Source of the DNA: Megachile rotundata
Lineage: Eukaryota; Arthropoda; Insecta; Hymenoptera; Megachilidae
Assembly: GCF_050947335.1 (NCBI RefSeq)
Contig: NC_134988.1
Coordinates: forward strand, 2,852,001 to 2,916,000
Length of the DNA: 64,000 nucleotides
Reading direction: 5' to 3'
Below the pieces are notes generated by a model. That model made no database searches and was not told the DNA's origin. It saw only the letters and a list, made by a program, of their open reading frames with translations. The position numbers were made by a program, and so were the translations under genes. Of the stretch, positions 8,522-19,627 are shown piece by piece (within the stretch, counting starts at the first letter, position 1; each line of letters opens with the position of its first letter).

Positions 8522-11340
8522 ATGTCAACGTTAAGTTTCCTGTTTAACTGTATCATCATGTCAATTGGTTTTCAAGAAATTTTGTCGATGCCGAACCTTG
8601 AGAACTCAAACTCTCGTGACACCATTTTACGTGATGATTATACTTACACACTTGGAGTCGGCGCGCATAAACTTCACACCGAACCACGGACTTGGAACGA
8701 GGCACGAAAAATTTGTATGGCGGAAGGTGGCCATTTGGCAATCATCAATTCTGCTGCGGAAGAGCGCGTAAGTTCACCTGTATTTGTGGGGAATGGATTT
8801 ATAAAAAAGAATTAGAAAATTCTCTGTCAATCATGTATTTACGTATACCTCAGAAAACATTCAAACGATTTTTTACGCATGTTTAACGACCATGTAGGAC
8901 AGCAGTTAAAGGTCTTCATGTATCAATCATTCCATTTGTAGTTAAAAAGGTGCTGTATACTAAACTGGCCTTTAAAATTCATATTTAAGTCAAACAACAA
9001 TCCTGCGCTTTTTATTATAATACAATAAAAATAGTACTTTTTTACTACAAAATACAATTTATAATGATTATATTTCGTTTGAATATAGCTGAAAATTTAC
9101 AATCAATTTATAGTTCATACACCAAGATTAATTGGGAAATTAAAGCGTTAAATTAAATTAAATTAAATATTGAAATATAGAGACATGTTCAGAAAAATTA
9201 AACTAATTTTAAAAAAATATTAGAATAAACTTCATTGAATCTTACAAATAAGCTTACCATTTCATTAATTTGATTTCTTTTTTGACCTACAAGTATTAAT
9301 TTTCTGAAATTGAAAATTAAATATAAACAAAATAAATTAGTTACGCTTTGTCACAAATAGAACGTATGAAACTGGCCTTTCCAGGAAAAAAATATGTCGT
9401 CAAATTCTTACATGCCACAATTATTAACTATGCACAATAACTGCACCTAAAAACTTTAAAATAACATCGACTTTCAAATTTGATATTAGTAGATTAAAGA
9501 AGAGTTAAAATTAACGTAAAGATTAAATCACTTATAATAATTAATAATAATTATGATTTATCTTTGATAATATATTGCTCTTGATATTCCCCTGAAGTTC
9601 CTTTCTTTTAATTCGTTATTGAAGTTTTTCATTAACCTCTTTTAAACTTTAAAAATAAAAAATTTGAAAAATTTCTAACCTCGTATTTATTTTGTGCATT
9701 TCGAAACTTCTAAAAGGTGGGAGTTCCATATTTCTAAATTTTTGTACTTCAGAATTTTTACATTCTATGTCGCAAATATTATGTTAAATAAAACAAATAT
9801 TAAAATACATAAAGAGCTTTCCCAAGATTTTAAATGAGCAATGTTTTTAAAACGGAATTATTTACGTGTACTATCATGATCACGAGGTCAAGAAAGATGC
9901 AATGACCTATAACACTATGATTCTCGTGTAACCTTAAACGTGATACATTCGGAAACGTTTAAATGAAGAAATTTGTATTTCCAAAATCATCGTTACTTTA
10001 AATGGGACAAGTGTCTAGGAAAAAATCTAATATAAAAACATTTATGCTTATGAACTACGAGTTACAAAGTAACGGTGCAAGCGTAAAATATGAAGTTATT
10101 TTTAGTCTGTTTTTTGTAATAGGTTCGCTTTGCAATTCGATTTCAATCGTATTATTTGAAAGGGAGGGACGTGTTTTATTCGATGCCCTATTAAACTTGA
10201 ATCGATGATGTCACTAATAATAATCTACATTTCTGCTTGTAACCGTTCGTACGAGGTTACTCGCGTCGCGATTCATCGCACGGATTTTTTTAATTCCGTA
10301 CCACGAGGTTGTAAATTTCGTGACTCGTTCGACTGCGATTTTTCGCCACGTGCTGTTCTACCGAATTAACCGTGGAGCAGTAGTTCAAAAAATTAGCTCC
10401 TTTTCGATCGATAAAGGGCAGGTAAGTGTTGTATGATTATCGATGTCCCGAAATCATGGACTTTTACGAAAAACTGAAAATTGAAAAATTGAAGTTCGAT
10501 TGGAATAGTTCGTTCAATGTTCGACTGTTGATTTTGATCTATTCGACGGTTGATTGTGTTCTGCTCGACTGTTAATTGTGTTCTGTTCGACTTAATTGTG
10601 TTCTGTCCTTAGCTTTCGATCGTGCGAGCTAAGGAACCCTGGCGAAAGTTTCGGAAACATGTTGATTGGTCATCGTTCGATTTTTGATTTTCCAATCAAC
10701 GTGTCCCTTGACTTTCTCCCACCCTTCCGTTACGCTCTTAACGCGTTTCTATAGGAGACCGTGTGACGGTACCAGAGCGTACGTTAGAAATTCGCAAAAA
10801 AAGGTAAATGAATATTGCAGGAAATAAGGAAAAAGTCTTTCTCAAAAATAGCCTTTGTCGCGGACCTATCATAAACTTTCCAAGCGGAATCCTCACGTAC
10901 CCTGTTCCAACAGTTGGAACACTGTTCTTTGACCTATCAAAGACACAGTATTAGCATTTCTAAAATTTCACCCAATAATAGAACGATTTATGATGAAAAG
11001 TAGATCGATAGTATTGTCTTCATTCGAACCGACATTAATACTTTGTTCTTTTTTACAGACATTAATGGATATATTTAATCAAGTGGGCCCGATAAAGGAT
11101 TCCTCGATCAACGACGAAGCCTTGTTAGGTATACACGATCAGTTTGTAGAGGGCGAGTGGATAACGCTATTCGGTGACCCGCTAGAGCAAACCGGCTACA
11201 GCAAATGGAGTGATAAGTGGGGCGGACAGCCAGATAATGGGTATAATGCATCAAATTGTGGTGCGATTTTAAAGGAAGGCGGAATGGACGATGTATCTTG
11301 TAAACTGCCGTACGGATTCTTCTGCGAACTGCCTATCTAA
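8522..11340 (+). CDS. C-type lectin A, two exons (8522-8767, 11059-11340)
   Basis: This is a predicted secreted carbohydrate-binding protein of 175 residues, of the kind insects use in hemolymph recognition. Exon 1 encodes a hydrophobic signal peptide (residues 1-22) and the first half of the lectin domain (RTWNEARKIC, GGHLAIINS). Exon 2 encodes the rest: ALLGIHD, KWSDKW, GQPDN, CGAILKEGGMDD and FFCELPI. The splice is GT-AG in phase 0 (CGC|gtaagt, ttacag|ACA). Cysteines at 65, 149, 163 and 171 are those of a single CTLD. QPD (139-141) is the galactose-type calcium motif. The tryptophan that follows QPDN in lectin B is glycine here (143). Relative to B the N-terminal linker lacks 35 residues in frame. 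An AATAAA lies at 11457-11462. Confidence 0.85.
8768..11058 (+). other. Intron of lectin A
   Basis: This intron of 2,291 bp is AT-rich and mostly alignable to the lectin B intron (52929-54955). It contains the 684-bp solo LTR at 10238-10921. Compared with B it lacks about 420 bp after GTTTTTCATTAACCTC. A 68-codon frame at 10002-10208 lies in intronic sequence and shows no protein-like pattern. Confidence 0.8.
10238..10921 (+). repeat. Solo LTR in lectin A intron
   Basis: This 684-bp insertion is absent from block B. It begins TGTAACCGTTCGTACG and ends CAGTTGGAACA, giving TG...CA ends. It is flanked by CTGCT (10233-10237) and CTGTT (10922-10926), a five-base target duplication with one mismatch. 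No coding region is present. It belongs to a different family from the 2-kb LTRs in this window. Confidence 0.7.
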
Positions 11341-12051
11341 TGCAAAATTGTTTTCAAAACTCTTCAAGTGAAATAGAATACCTAAAATTAAGTATGTTTG
11401 TTGTAAATTGCCTTAGAACTGAATTTCTAGTTAAATCTTTGTGTTAAATGAGATGAAATAAACTATTTTATATAATCTTAACATTAGATTTACGGAACCC
11501 GTCAAAATGACGGATAATAGGTCTATTTTAGATGACAGAATTTGTTAAGAAATTTTTGTAAAAATGTCAACTTTCATCAACTTTCAGCAAAAGAATCAAT
11601 GTTTTAGGCAGTTCACATATAATCTGCAATTTATTTATTTTCTACTTTAGGTAAATTTAAATAAAAGTGACCATCAAACGTCTGTAAATCTAGTGTTAAA
11701 ATCAGTTCGATTTGACCGATCTTGATTGCTCGAAGCTCCGTAATTTCCATAAACATAATTATTAACATTTGCGAGTTTTTATCGTGGATAAAAAGATTTA
11801 ATTTATGAAAAATGCTATAAGTTGTAGTATAATAAAAGACGATGATAGAGACATAAATTTCACTGTACATTCAATGAAGGGTTTGTAAATAAAATGCGCT
11901 GTTGTAGAAAGGTTCACGAAATATGATGCAATTATTTTATATGCCTTTCTACCATTTCAGTTTTTCTATTACTTCTTAATGAAGTAACATGATCCATAGC
12001 ACCTTCAAATCCTCATAATAAACATTTGCACGAATTTTAAGTAATAAAATG

Positions 12052-12761
12052 TGTTAAGAGTTGTCATATATTTCACTGTAAATATTTAGTTTATCCTTAG
12101 TTTGTAAATTCATAGTATTTAGCTTTTAGTTGATTTATAGCCGGTCCCTTGAAATTTTGTAAAACGTTCCGTGGCAGCAGTAAACTCATGAAGCCATAAA
12201 GACCCGCGATTCTTACCGTAGCTTTTTTCGTTCCTTTGTTTCGCATATGGTCACCAGGTACCATCATTTCTAACTTTCTAGTCCGTTATTTCTCGAATGT
12301 TTTACCATGGTCAGCGCGCTGCTTGACTTTATTACTTGCCACGGTCAAGGGCCAAAATTAGTCATACGTAGCGACTGGGAAAACCCAAGAAGGGCGTTAA
12401 CTTTCACCTCCCTTCCCTGGTTTTCACAATTTTTGTCACCCAATCGGAACATTCCTCCCCCGCCAAGTACATCCCTACCGAGGTTACCTCGGATATAGTT
12501 TTACACATTTTAGACAGATAGAAACTTGATAGAAAACAACATAGATAGAAAGCAACATAGATAGAAAATAGTACTCGATTAGAACACAGTATTGGACTTA
12601 GAATAAAACTAGCACAACATTTTCAAACCTAGACACTTAGTCATTTTTTCCCGAAGTATCGGGTGGTCCTTCGAGTGTTAGAACATTAGCTTTCGTTGGC
12701 ACAAGCGTGCATAACGCCTACAAAGCTCGACTATCGTTACGGTGGACACGAGCAATTAACA
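12052..12761 (+). repeat. Solo LTR downstream of lectin A
   Basis: This 710-bp insertion is absent from block B. It begins TGTTAAGAGTTG and ends GAGCAATTAACA, and its TGTTAA/TTAACA ends are inverted. It has a perfect five-base target duplication, AAATG, at 12047-12051 and 12762-12766. Body sequence includes repeated GATAGAAA[A/G]CAACATA near 12515-12560. There are no internal genes. Confidence 0.85.
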
Positions 12762-13344
12762 AAATGAAAAGCATGTGAAATGTGCTCTTTGTTTAAAATA
12801 ACAAATGTCAACAATGTGTTTTACTTTAACCACTAATGGCGCTGTATGGCGTAAAGCTGCGGAAAAATGTACCAGTGACTGTAAATATAAAAAGAATGTG
12901 TATTTTTTTCTTTTTAAACGAACATGAGTCTGTGACTCGGAAACGAGCGCCATCTGCTTTATTTAACAGTTCATGTGAGAGTAGATTGCTTAAATACAAT
13001 TACATAATATGATTTGAATCGACAAACTAATCATACCATTCTTAAGATACTATTAATGACTGCCAACCAAACAGTAAATCGAAGATCATGTCATACAAAT
13101 AATTTGCCATTTTTTAACGCCCCCAGGAAGAAACAAAACAGATCAGGAAATCATATTGGTAAAGCATAAACAGATAAAAGAGATAGCGCTGTAGATATTG
13201 CCACTTTTTACTATCTATTCAATCTTACTTTTGGGTAATCGGCCCCCAAAATCTATAAGCTCTCGTGAACATAGATATGCATATGCGTCTTATGATATTT
13301 GTAGTCATTGAATGTAGTAAAACTAGTTCCAAATAAGAGAAACA

Positions 13345-13892
13345 GAGACAGGTATTGCTGTTGAGGCTTTCGGGTGCAAGCCGTATCCTAAAGGAAGCGA
13401 GTTTCCAACGTTTCTCAGTATTTTAGCTGGCTTCATCAGGGGATAAACTGATACTGGTGTAACTGGGGTTATGTCGCCACTTATACTCGTATTATGATGT
13501 CATGCTCGTGTTCCGGATCGTTGACTGTTTTGGTTGGTTGCTCGCGCCCAATTAGAAAGTGGGATTTTTTTGATTGTGCGCACAATTAAAAGCTGGGAAG
13601 AGCGCGTGCCAGATTGGGATAAAATGGTGTCCTGTTTCCCGATTGATGTTATTAGAATGTTTCCTGATCTCTATTGATTCCCTATGATTTCTGGGAACTT
13701 AAGCTGATGTCTTTGCCAAAACTTCAGCTTTACTAAACAGAATTTTATGCTTTGGTGTTCCGCCACGGCTGATTGGTTGTAGCCTTTTTTTTTGTTTGAG
13801 GAAGACAGAAATCCTTTATGGACACCTGGGAAGATGGCCCAGGTGGTGTGAGATTCTCGCTTCCGGCGCCCTCTAGTGGGAGCGGTTTTCAC
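13345..13892 (-). pseudogene. Penelope-like element, 3' fragment with GIY-YIG end
   Basis: The minus strand encodes the C-terminal part of a Penelope-like retroelement's endonuclease region. KKKGYNQSAVAEHQ is followed by LKFPEII and, after a one-base frameshift, ESIEIRKHSNNINRETGHHF. The stretch AVAEH...KFP.II.E.IEIRKH.NNINRE is diagnostic of this family. The frame then ends before a 3' region with a hammerhead-like motif at 13410-13439. The 5' part of the element (RT and most of the endonuclease) is missing, as is normal for 5'-truncated copies. It starts at the right edge of duplication block A. Confidence 0.75.
13395..13450 (-). ncRNA. Degenerate hammerhead-ribozyme-like motif of Penelope element
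   Basis: The minus strand reads CCTGATGAAGCCAGCTAAAA then TACTGAGAAACGTTGGAAAC. The CTGATGA and GAAAC core boxes flank a potential stem II (GCCAG with CTGAG; only the inner CAG/CTG pairs match). Hammerhead motifs in this position are known for Penelope-like elements. The closing of stem II is damaged and I could not identify a convincing stem I, so this copy is probably inactive. Confidence 0.4.
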
Positions 13893-14350
13893 GCATACTC
13901 ACTAAAACTGTCTCCCGCCCCACCCCGAAGAGTGAGGAGTGGCAGTAACCCGACGAGCTTCATCATCAGTGGGACATGTTCCAGTCGCGCTAGGCCGTTG
14001 CTTGCGTTCGTGAAATGGGACTGGACCCCCCTTTTCGGCGTGTGCTCTGCATGCAGGGAGAAGATGATCTTACGCAATGGCTCTTGGCCCAGCTGGTTTC
14101 GTCAAGTTCCTCGGGGAAGTGTTGGCGCAAGCGCTCCAACTACCAGCTTCGTCCTGTAACGCCACGCACTGCCGCCTTCCACCGCGTCCGAACATACGGC
14201 CCTAAAACCGCCACCTCTCCCCACCACATCGCGCCTACTAAATTGCTAATGCTCGATATCGTGTGTATGATCTCTATGTTTAACTAATATCGCCCCTAAC
14301 CTTCTACTTCAGCCTCTATTTCCCCGAACGCTGCAGTTTCTCCTTCCTCT
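13893..14350. other. GC-richer stretch without recognisable gene
   Basis: Several overlapping short frames occur on both strands (for example 13818-14159 plus and 13889-14077 minus), but none shows a motif or conserved composition. Base composition is clearly higher in G+C than the surrounding sequence, which suggests an old inserted element. I cannot assign it. Confidence 0.4.
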
Positions 14351-15060
14351 CTTCTGCCGATCCCGCTCGATCCCTATTGTCGCCCCCTAATGGTGCCATG
14401 ACCAGGCTAACGACTGGGTCCCTTGTTAAATCGACAATTGATCAGAAGGGTAGTTGACACAGTTGACCTTTCTCCCTCCTCTCTCCCGCTCCGTCGGTCC
14501 CCGTTTTGTGCCCCCTAATGATGCTATGACCAGGCTGACACCGGTTTCCTCCCTTGCAGGTTTGAATCATTCGATCGGTCGTGTCTAACTTTCTGCACCT
14601 CTTCCACTTCTGCTCTTCCTCTTCTCCCTCTCGTTGTCTTCTCGCTTCTTCCTCTCCTCTTGCCGTTTGAAGAGCGCGCCCTGTCTCCACCATCTTGCTT
14701 GCTGCCGCATCCTTTCGCTTCACCCTTTAGGTCCGTTCTCCAAGCGTTTGCAGCGTTTCTTTCTCCGCCATGCTGGACATTCTCGAACCGGCCCCTTTGC
14801 TCCACCATCGATGTAACTTCGGGATTTCCAGGGTGCTGGAGCGCTTTCCACTGTTCCTCGAACGCTTTTCCGCCATTTCCCGCTTTGCACTGTTTCCTTT
14901 GCACTCGCGTACGTGATCACGCGTATTTCCCTGTACCCACGATATTTAGTGCACTTCACTGCACTCCCATAACACTTTCCCATTATTACACCGTATTTCT
15001 TGCCTGTTATTAATTATTATTATTCATTATTTGTTTATTAATTGTTCGGTAAATGTTCGG
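14350..15060 (-). repeat. Repeat R2 block, diverged relative, with ~120-bp tandem duplication
   Basis: CCCCCTAATGGTGCCATGACC (near 14386) and its variant CCCCCTAATGATGCTATGACC (near 14511) mark an imperfect tandem duplication about 125 bp apart. From 14620 to 14815 the sequence is a diverged copy of 15772-15990, including GCGCGCCCTGTCTCC and CCATCTTGCTTG. Minus-strand frames (14524-14904) are rich in Gly, Lys, Arg and Glu and share KQDGGDRARSSNGKRRG with the R2 copies. This looks like a leader or low-complexity coding region of a retroelement. No catalytic domain is visible. Confidence 0.45.
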
Positions 15061-15084
15061 TAATCGGTGAAAAGGACTCTGAAA

Positions 15085-15580
15085 ATTGGGGGGTTTTCAA
15101 TAACCCGTTCAAGTAAATTTTACACAGTTTATTAAACAACACAAAAAAAAACACAAAACGAAATTGCACACACTACACGCACACGACGACACGACGAAGA
15201 AATTATTAGAAAGTATAATTGAAATTGTAGTTCGGTTTCGCGCACCGCGTATTTACTATGCAGGATTATCGCGTCTTGTGTTGACAAAGGTTGGCTTGGT
15301 ACTCTCTCTCGCGAGGGTCGGGCGATTACTTAAATTCGGGAATCCACGGTAATTATCGTCATCACGGCCCAATCAGCTGTTGCTTATTAGACATGACGAC
15401 GACGGGAACCAATAAATTTCATACCGGTAACAGGGGGGTTTTGGTGTCTCTCGATCCTTCGAGAACGCACCGAAAGAGATCTTCCGGTGCGTCCAGGAGG
15501 ACGAGAGACAGAAAACTTCACGGTTGGGATTTGAATTCAGGGATGTCCCTCTCCTACTTGCCTAGATACGGAACATTAAT
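15085..15580 (-). repeat. Candidate LTR-like fragment with hairpin
   Basis: On the minus strand the block starts TGTTCCGTATCTAGGC, has a GC-rich body and then AATAAACTGTGTAAAA, followed by AACCCCCCAATTTTCAG. That order (TG start, late AATAAA) is LTR-like. A perfect hairpin, CGCACCG...CGGTGCG, lies near 15468-15494. I could not find a matching copy or a target duplication, so this is a tentative call. Confidence 0.3.
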
Positions 15581-15771
15581 CTATTAATCACTTCACTATT
15601 TATTAATTAATTCATTAGTTAATTATTAAATAATTAATTAATTAATATTATTATTAATCTCGCGCATTTCATTTATTAATTATTAATTAATTAATTCCTT
15701 CCTTTACTTCGTTCCGTGTCGCTTCGCCTCTTCCTCTTGTCCTTCTTACTGTCTTCTTGCTTCAACCTCTC

Positions 15772-16119
15772 CGCTTGCCATTTGAAAAATACGCCCTGTC
15801 TCCGTCATTTTGCTTGTTGTCGCGTGCCATCCTCTCCGCTTGCCACTTGAAAAGCGCGCCATGTCTCCGCCATCTTGCTTGTTGCCACGTGCCTCCGCTT
15901 CGCCCTTAGGCTGCGTCCTTAAGGGCTGCTCTCCATGCGCCTGCAGCGACCCTTCCTCCGCCATGTTGGATATTGCGAACCGGCCTTTTCGTTCTACACT
16001 TTCCCTCGCGCGGAGATGCCCACGTGTTCGTTCGATACATCAAAGTTTACTCGATCGATCTATTCACCGTCAAATCACAAAAAAAAAGAAAAACTCAAAG
16101 GCTAACTACCGCGTGCATG
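15772..16119 (+). repeat. Flank repeat R2, copy next to solo-LTR copy 2
   Basis: This segment is essentially identical to 4242-4595 and ends in GCATG at the LTR junction. Here it is in its original context: the CATG at 16116-16119 is duplicated on the far side of the LTR at 19624-19627. That identifies this as the true pre-insertion target sequence. Confidence 0.75.
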
Positions 16120-19100
16120 TGTAATGTCCCTGGGGAAACCTTTTTTTCTTTCTACCGGCATCATCGCGACAATCTTATATCCATCGATTAGAATAGTCAA
16201 TTATCGACCGTAGTTGCCAATTATCGACAGTACATTAGGTATCTATTACCATATCTATCAAATTCGACAGTCGGTAATCATAATATATATATATTATCAT
16301 TTACATTAATTATCTCATAATTTTGATTTAGAGTAGGTAATATTTTCCGCGAAAATAATTAAACATTAAATTTGAATCATTAAACCAAGATTATGTATTA
16401 TTTTATTTTAATTGTAATAAATGTGTAATTTAGTATGGAAATTTCCGTGACGCTATGATGTGCCTACGTGCCGCGATACACGTCCGAAATCCTTGAGATC
16501 AGCACTAATCCTAGAAAAGGATGGAGCTACTATTTCTATTTTCGGCATTTTTGACCATTAAATTAATTAATTAATTAAATCAATTTATGTACGTAAAATC
16601 AGTCATTACTAAACTACTTATGGCCGGAACCACGATTATTTTCTTAAACTAGAAAGCTGTAAATCGAAATAGACTCGCCTCTGATAGAAAAGGATAGAAA
16701 ATGTATTTTTCGTTAAAACACCATTAGAGTACCATTTTAGTATCGAAACGATAGCCATTAATTGAAGAGCGACATTTAAAACATAATTAAACCGTTCAAT
16801 TTCATAATTAATATATAATAACGAAGTTATATGAAAATTTAGATATTCTGACGTCACAGAAATTCCAGGAATTCAGCGAACCTGCGAGTATAAAAGGGCG
16901 AGCGAAACCCGTCTAAAATCAGAACAGTCTTCGAAGTCGAGCACGATACACGTCGCGTATATTTGTATAAGAATAATTAGGAACAGTTTTCGCTGTCAAG
17001 AGCCGCAACGAATCTTGATACTTGATTGGTCAAGCGGGTATATGCCATTTGGACACTTGGTCGTGGGTTGTTTCAGCAGCTAGCTAACGCAGGCTCCCCG
17101 TTCAAACGATCTCGTGTCTGAAACTCCGTCAGGAGAGAGCTATACTTAGCACCAAGAAAGGCTAAGATATCGAAACGATTGCTCTCAGCTACTCATATTT
17201 GATTTTTCGTCGGATTGCTAATGAGCCTTCAGATTCTCGGAGCTCGCTCTGGGTCGTTTCGTAGCTAGCTAACGCAGGCTCCCCATTTGAGCGGCTTGGT
17301 CTCTGAAACCCGTGTCTTTTGGGTGGCAGTTCAGGAATTACGATTTTACAATTAGAGTCAATTGATTTGCTACCCTGTCAGGCTTATACTTTTCATCTGA
17401 CTCTGGATCGTTGGGTTGTTTAGCAGCTAGCTAACGCAGGTTCCCCAATTAAGCGATCTGGTTTTGGTTGTCAGTATTCGTTTTGGCTAAAAGGGTCATG
17501 GACCATTAGTTGTCGAGTCAGATAATAAAAGAGTAACTGTTCTGAAAGGTAATTCATTTAGATTCAGATAAATTTCGATAATTCGAGTTATTAAAGGAAT
17601 ACTGTTCTCACTTAGCGTAATTTACGTAGTCGACTACACCGCGTTAGATAGTAGAATAAATCTGTCTAATTTTTGCGAAAGCGTATTTAGCGATTACAAA
17701 GCGCTAACATTATAAAATCTATCAAATTTCGTTTATACAAATCTAGATACCGAATTGCTCTTAGATTATAGCGTCGAGCACAAAAAACGAATATCAAATT
17801 TAGTTAATATTACGAATGCGAAGTTTGCTTTATCAGAGACCCGATTCAGGTACGGTCCAATATAAAGTATTAAATTGCGAGTTTCATATCGTTAAATTCA
17901 CAATCACCAATTACATATTGTTTAATTTATCAAATTCTATTACTATTATTATTTCAAGATCTATTTAGTTTCTCTATTCTAATTAATCAATTATAATTTA
18001 TATATTTTCCTTTATTTGTTGTACTGTTATTTGTTAGTTCTATTTCTTATCGTTTTATTGAATAAATCTAATTGTTGAAAGATTTTGACCTGTAGATTTC
18101 ACTCCTTAACCGCACACCACACGAATCCCACAATCTTAATTTGTAGAATCGAGTCGTTTAGAGGTAAAAGCCGCTCTTTACCTTTTAGCGCTTGTAACTA
18201 ACTAAACTTACAAGGAAACATATCGAACCGCGACACACCGATTTTAATGAAACTTATGTGAAAGATAGTTCTCAAAAAAATATTTGACACGTATTCTTTT
18301 TTATCGGCAATCGTTCACATTGAAGGGGTGAAAATAGCCCTCGAAGTTGGGGATTGAAACCATGTTTTTGGGAATATCTCCGGAACGAAAGAAGATAATT
18401 GAATTCTTTTTTTTGTAAACTGTTCGTCTTTAGATAGGAAATTTTTGTGCGTAAAAAAATTTCAAGAAACTTTATTTGTTTAAATAATATTTAAAAAATG
18501 CATCATTTTTGTTTAAATTTTTGCACTAAATGTTGATCTATTTTTTTGTAACTTCGTGTACGTAAACTATGGACAAAAATAGAGAATCCGTGTTTTTGGA
18601 ATTTGTTGTTTATCGCAATGTTTATTAGATATATAATTTAACATCACCTCCTGTGAAGAGGGGCAATCAGCAGTTTTATTAAAAATATCATTATTTTTAC
18701 AATCTTTTACATTATTTTAGCGATTTCATACCTCTTCATATGCCGTTAATTGATTTCTGAATATTTATTGCAAGCGTCGCAGGTATGAGCGCGACGCGGT
18801 TATGATCAACGCCGCGCCGTAAGGAACATAGGCTTTTATGGCCAATACTGCTTTTATACTTTTACAGGCGTAAAGACTTCATTCTAAATAAAATATTTAG
18901 AATTTTTGGAAACATTGGGATTTTTTAAGAAACTCAGAAAGTAAAAATAAATTAAATTATTTTTTAACAATATTGGCCATAGAAGCCTATGTTCCTTATC
19001 GCGTTAATTATAACCGCTTCACGCTCATACTTGCGAGGCTTACAATAATTATTGAGAAATCAATTAATTCCATATGAAGAGGTATAAAATCGCTAAAATA

Positions 19101-19623
19101 ATGTAAAAGATTGTAAAAATAATGATATTTTTAATAAAACTGCTGATTGCCCCTCTTCACAGGAGGTAATGTTAAATTATATATCTAATAAACATTGCAA
19201 CAAACAAAAAATTCCAAAAACACGTATCCTATATTTTTGTCCATAGTTTACGTACACGAAGTTGCAAAAAAATACATCAACATTTAGTGCAAAAATTTAA
19301 ACAAAAATGATAAATTTTTAAAATATTATTTAAACAAATAAAGTTTCTTGAAATTTTTTTACGCACAAAAATTTCCTATCTAAAGACGAACAGTTTACAA
19401 AAAAAATAATTCAATTATCTTCTTTCGTTCCGGAGATATTCCCAAAAACATGGTTTCAACCCCCAACTTCGAGGGCTATTTTCACCCCTTTAATGTGAAC
19501 GATGGCCGATAAAAAAAAATACGTGTCAAATATTTTCTTAAGAACTATCTTTCACATAAGTCTCATTAAAATCGGTGTGTCGCGGTTCGATATGTTTCCT
19601 TGTTAGGTTCTAGGGACGTTACA
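16120..19623 (+). repeat. Solo LTR, copy 2, interrupted by a fold-back element
   Basis: The LTR starts TGTAATGTCCCTGG and ends TCTAGGGACGTTACA, with a perfect CATG target duplication (16116-16119 and 19624-19627). Without the inserted fold-back element (18211-19602 plus TTA) it is about 2,109 bp. It carries TATAAAAGGGCGAGCG near 16889 and three imperfect internal subrepeats, as in copy 1. AATAAA precedes the 3' end near 18061. No internal protein-coding region accompanies it. Confidence 0.88.
18211..19602. mobile_element. Fold-back DNA element, CAAGNAAAC family, 1,392 bp
   Basis: The two halves are inverted copies of each other with only scattered mismatches, meeting near 18905. Termini are CAAGGAAACATATCGAACC and its complement. 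It interrupts solo-LTR copy 2 (AACTTA|GGTTCTAG in the intact copies) and is flanked by TTA on both sides (18208-18210, 19603-19605). The three-base TTA duplication and CAAG terminus are shared with the 27339-28206 element. A TWA target would fit PIF/Harbinger-like transposition, but no transposase is present, so the superfamily is open. Confidence 0.8.
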
Positions 19624-19627
19624 CATG

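Larger units (their letters stand above)
7549..13335 (+). repeat. Segmental duplication, block A (lectin A copy)
   Basis: Exons, introns and flanks of this block align colinearly with 51690-57275. The shared start reads AGGGGTATCTTAGAGTAAAG versus AGGGGTATCTTAAAGTAAAG, and the shared end contains CAAAATCTATAAG and CAAATAAGAGAAACAGA. Block A alone has solo LTRs at 10238-10921 and 12052-12761, extra sequence at about 7877-8257, and a short unit near 11480-11690. Block B alone has the palindromic hAT element and about 420 bp more intron. The duplication therefore predates these insertions. Confidence 0.88.

Noticed and set aside
13818..14287. GC-rich plus-strand frames of 113 and 90 codons
   Set aside because: Overlapping frames on both strands, no motif, no start context, and next to retroelement debris.
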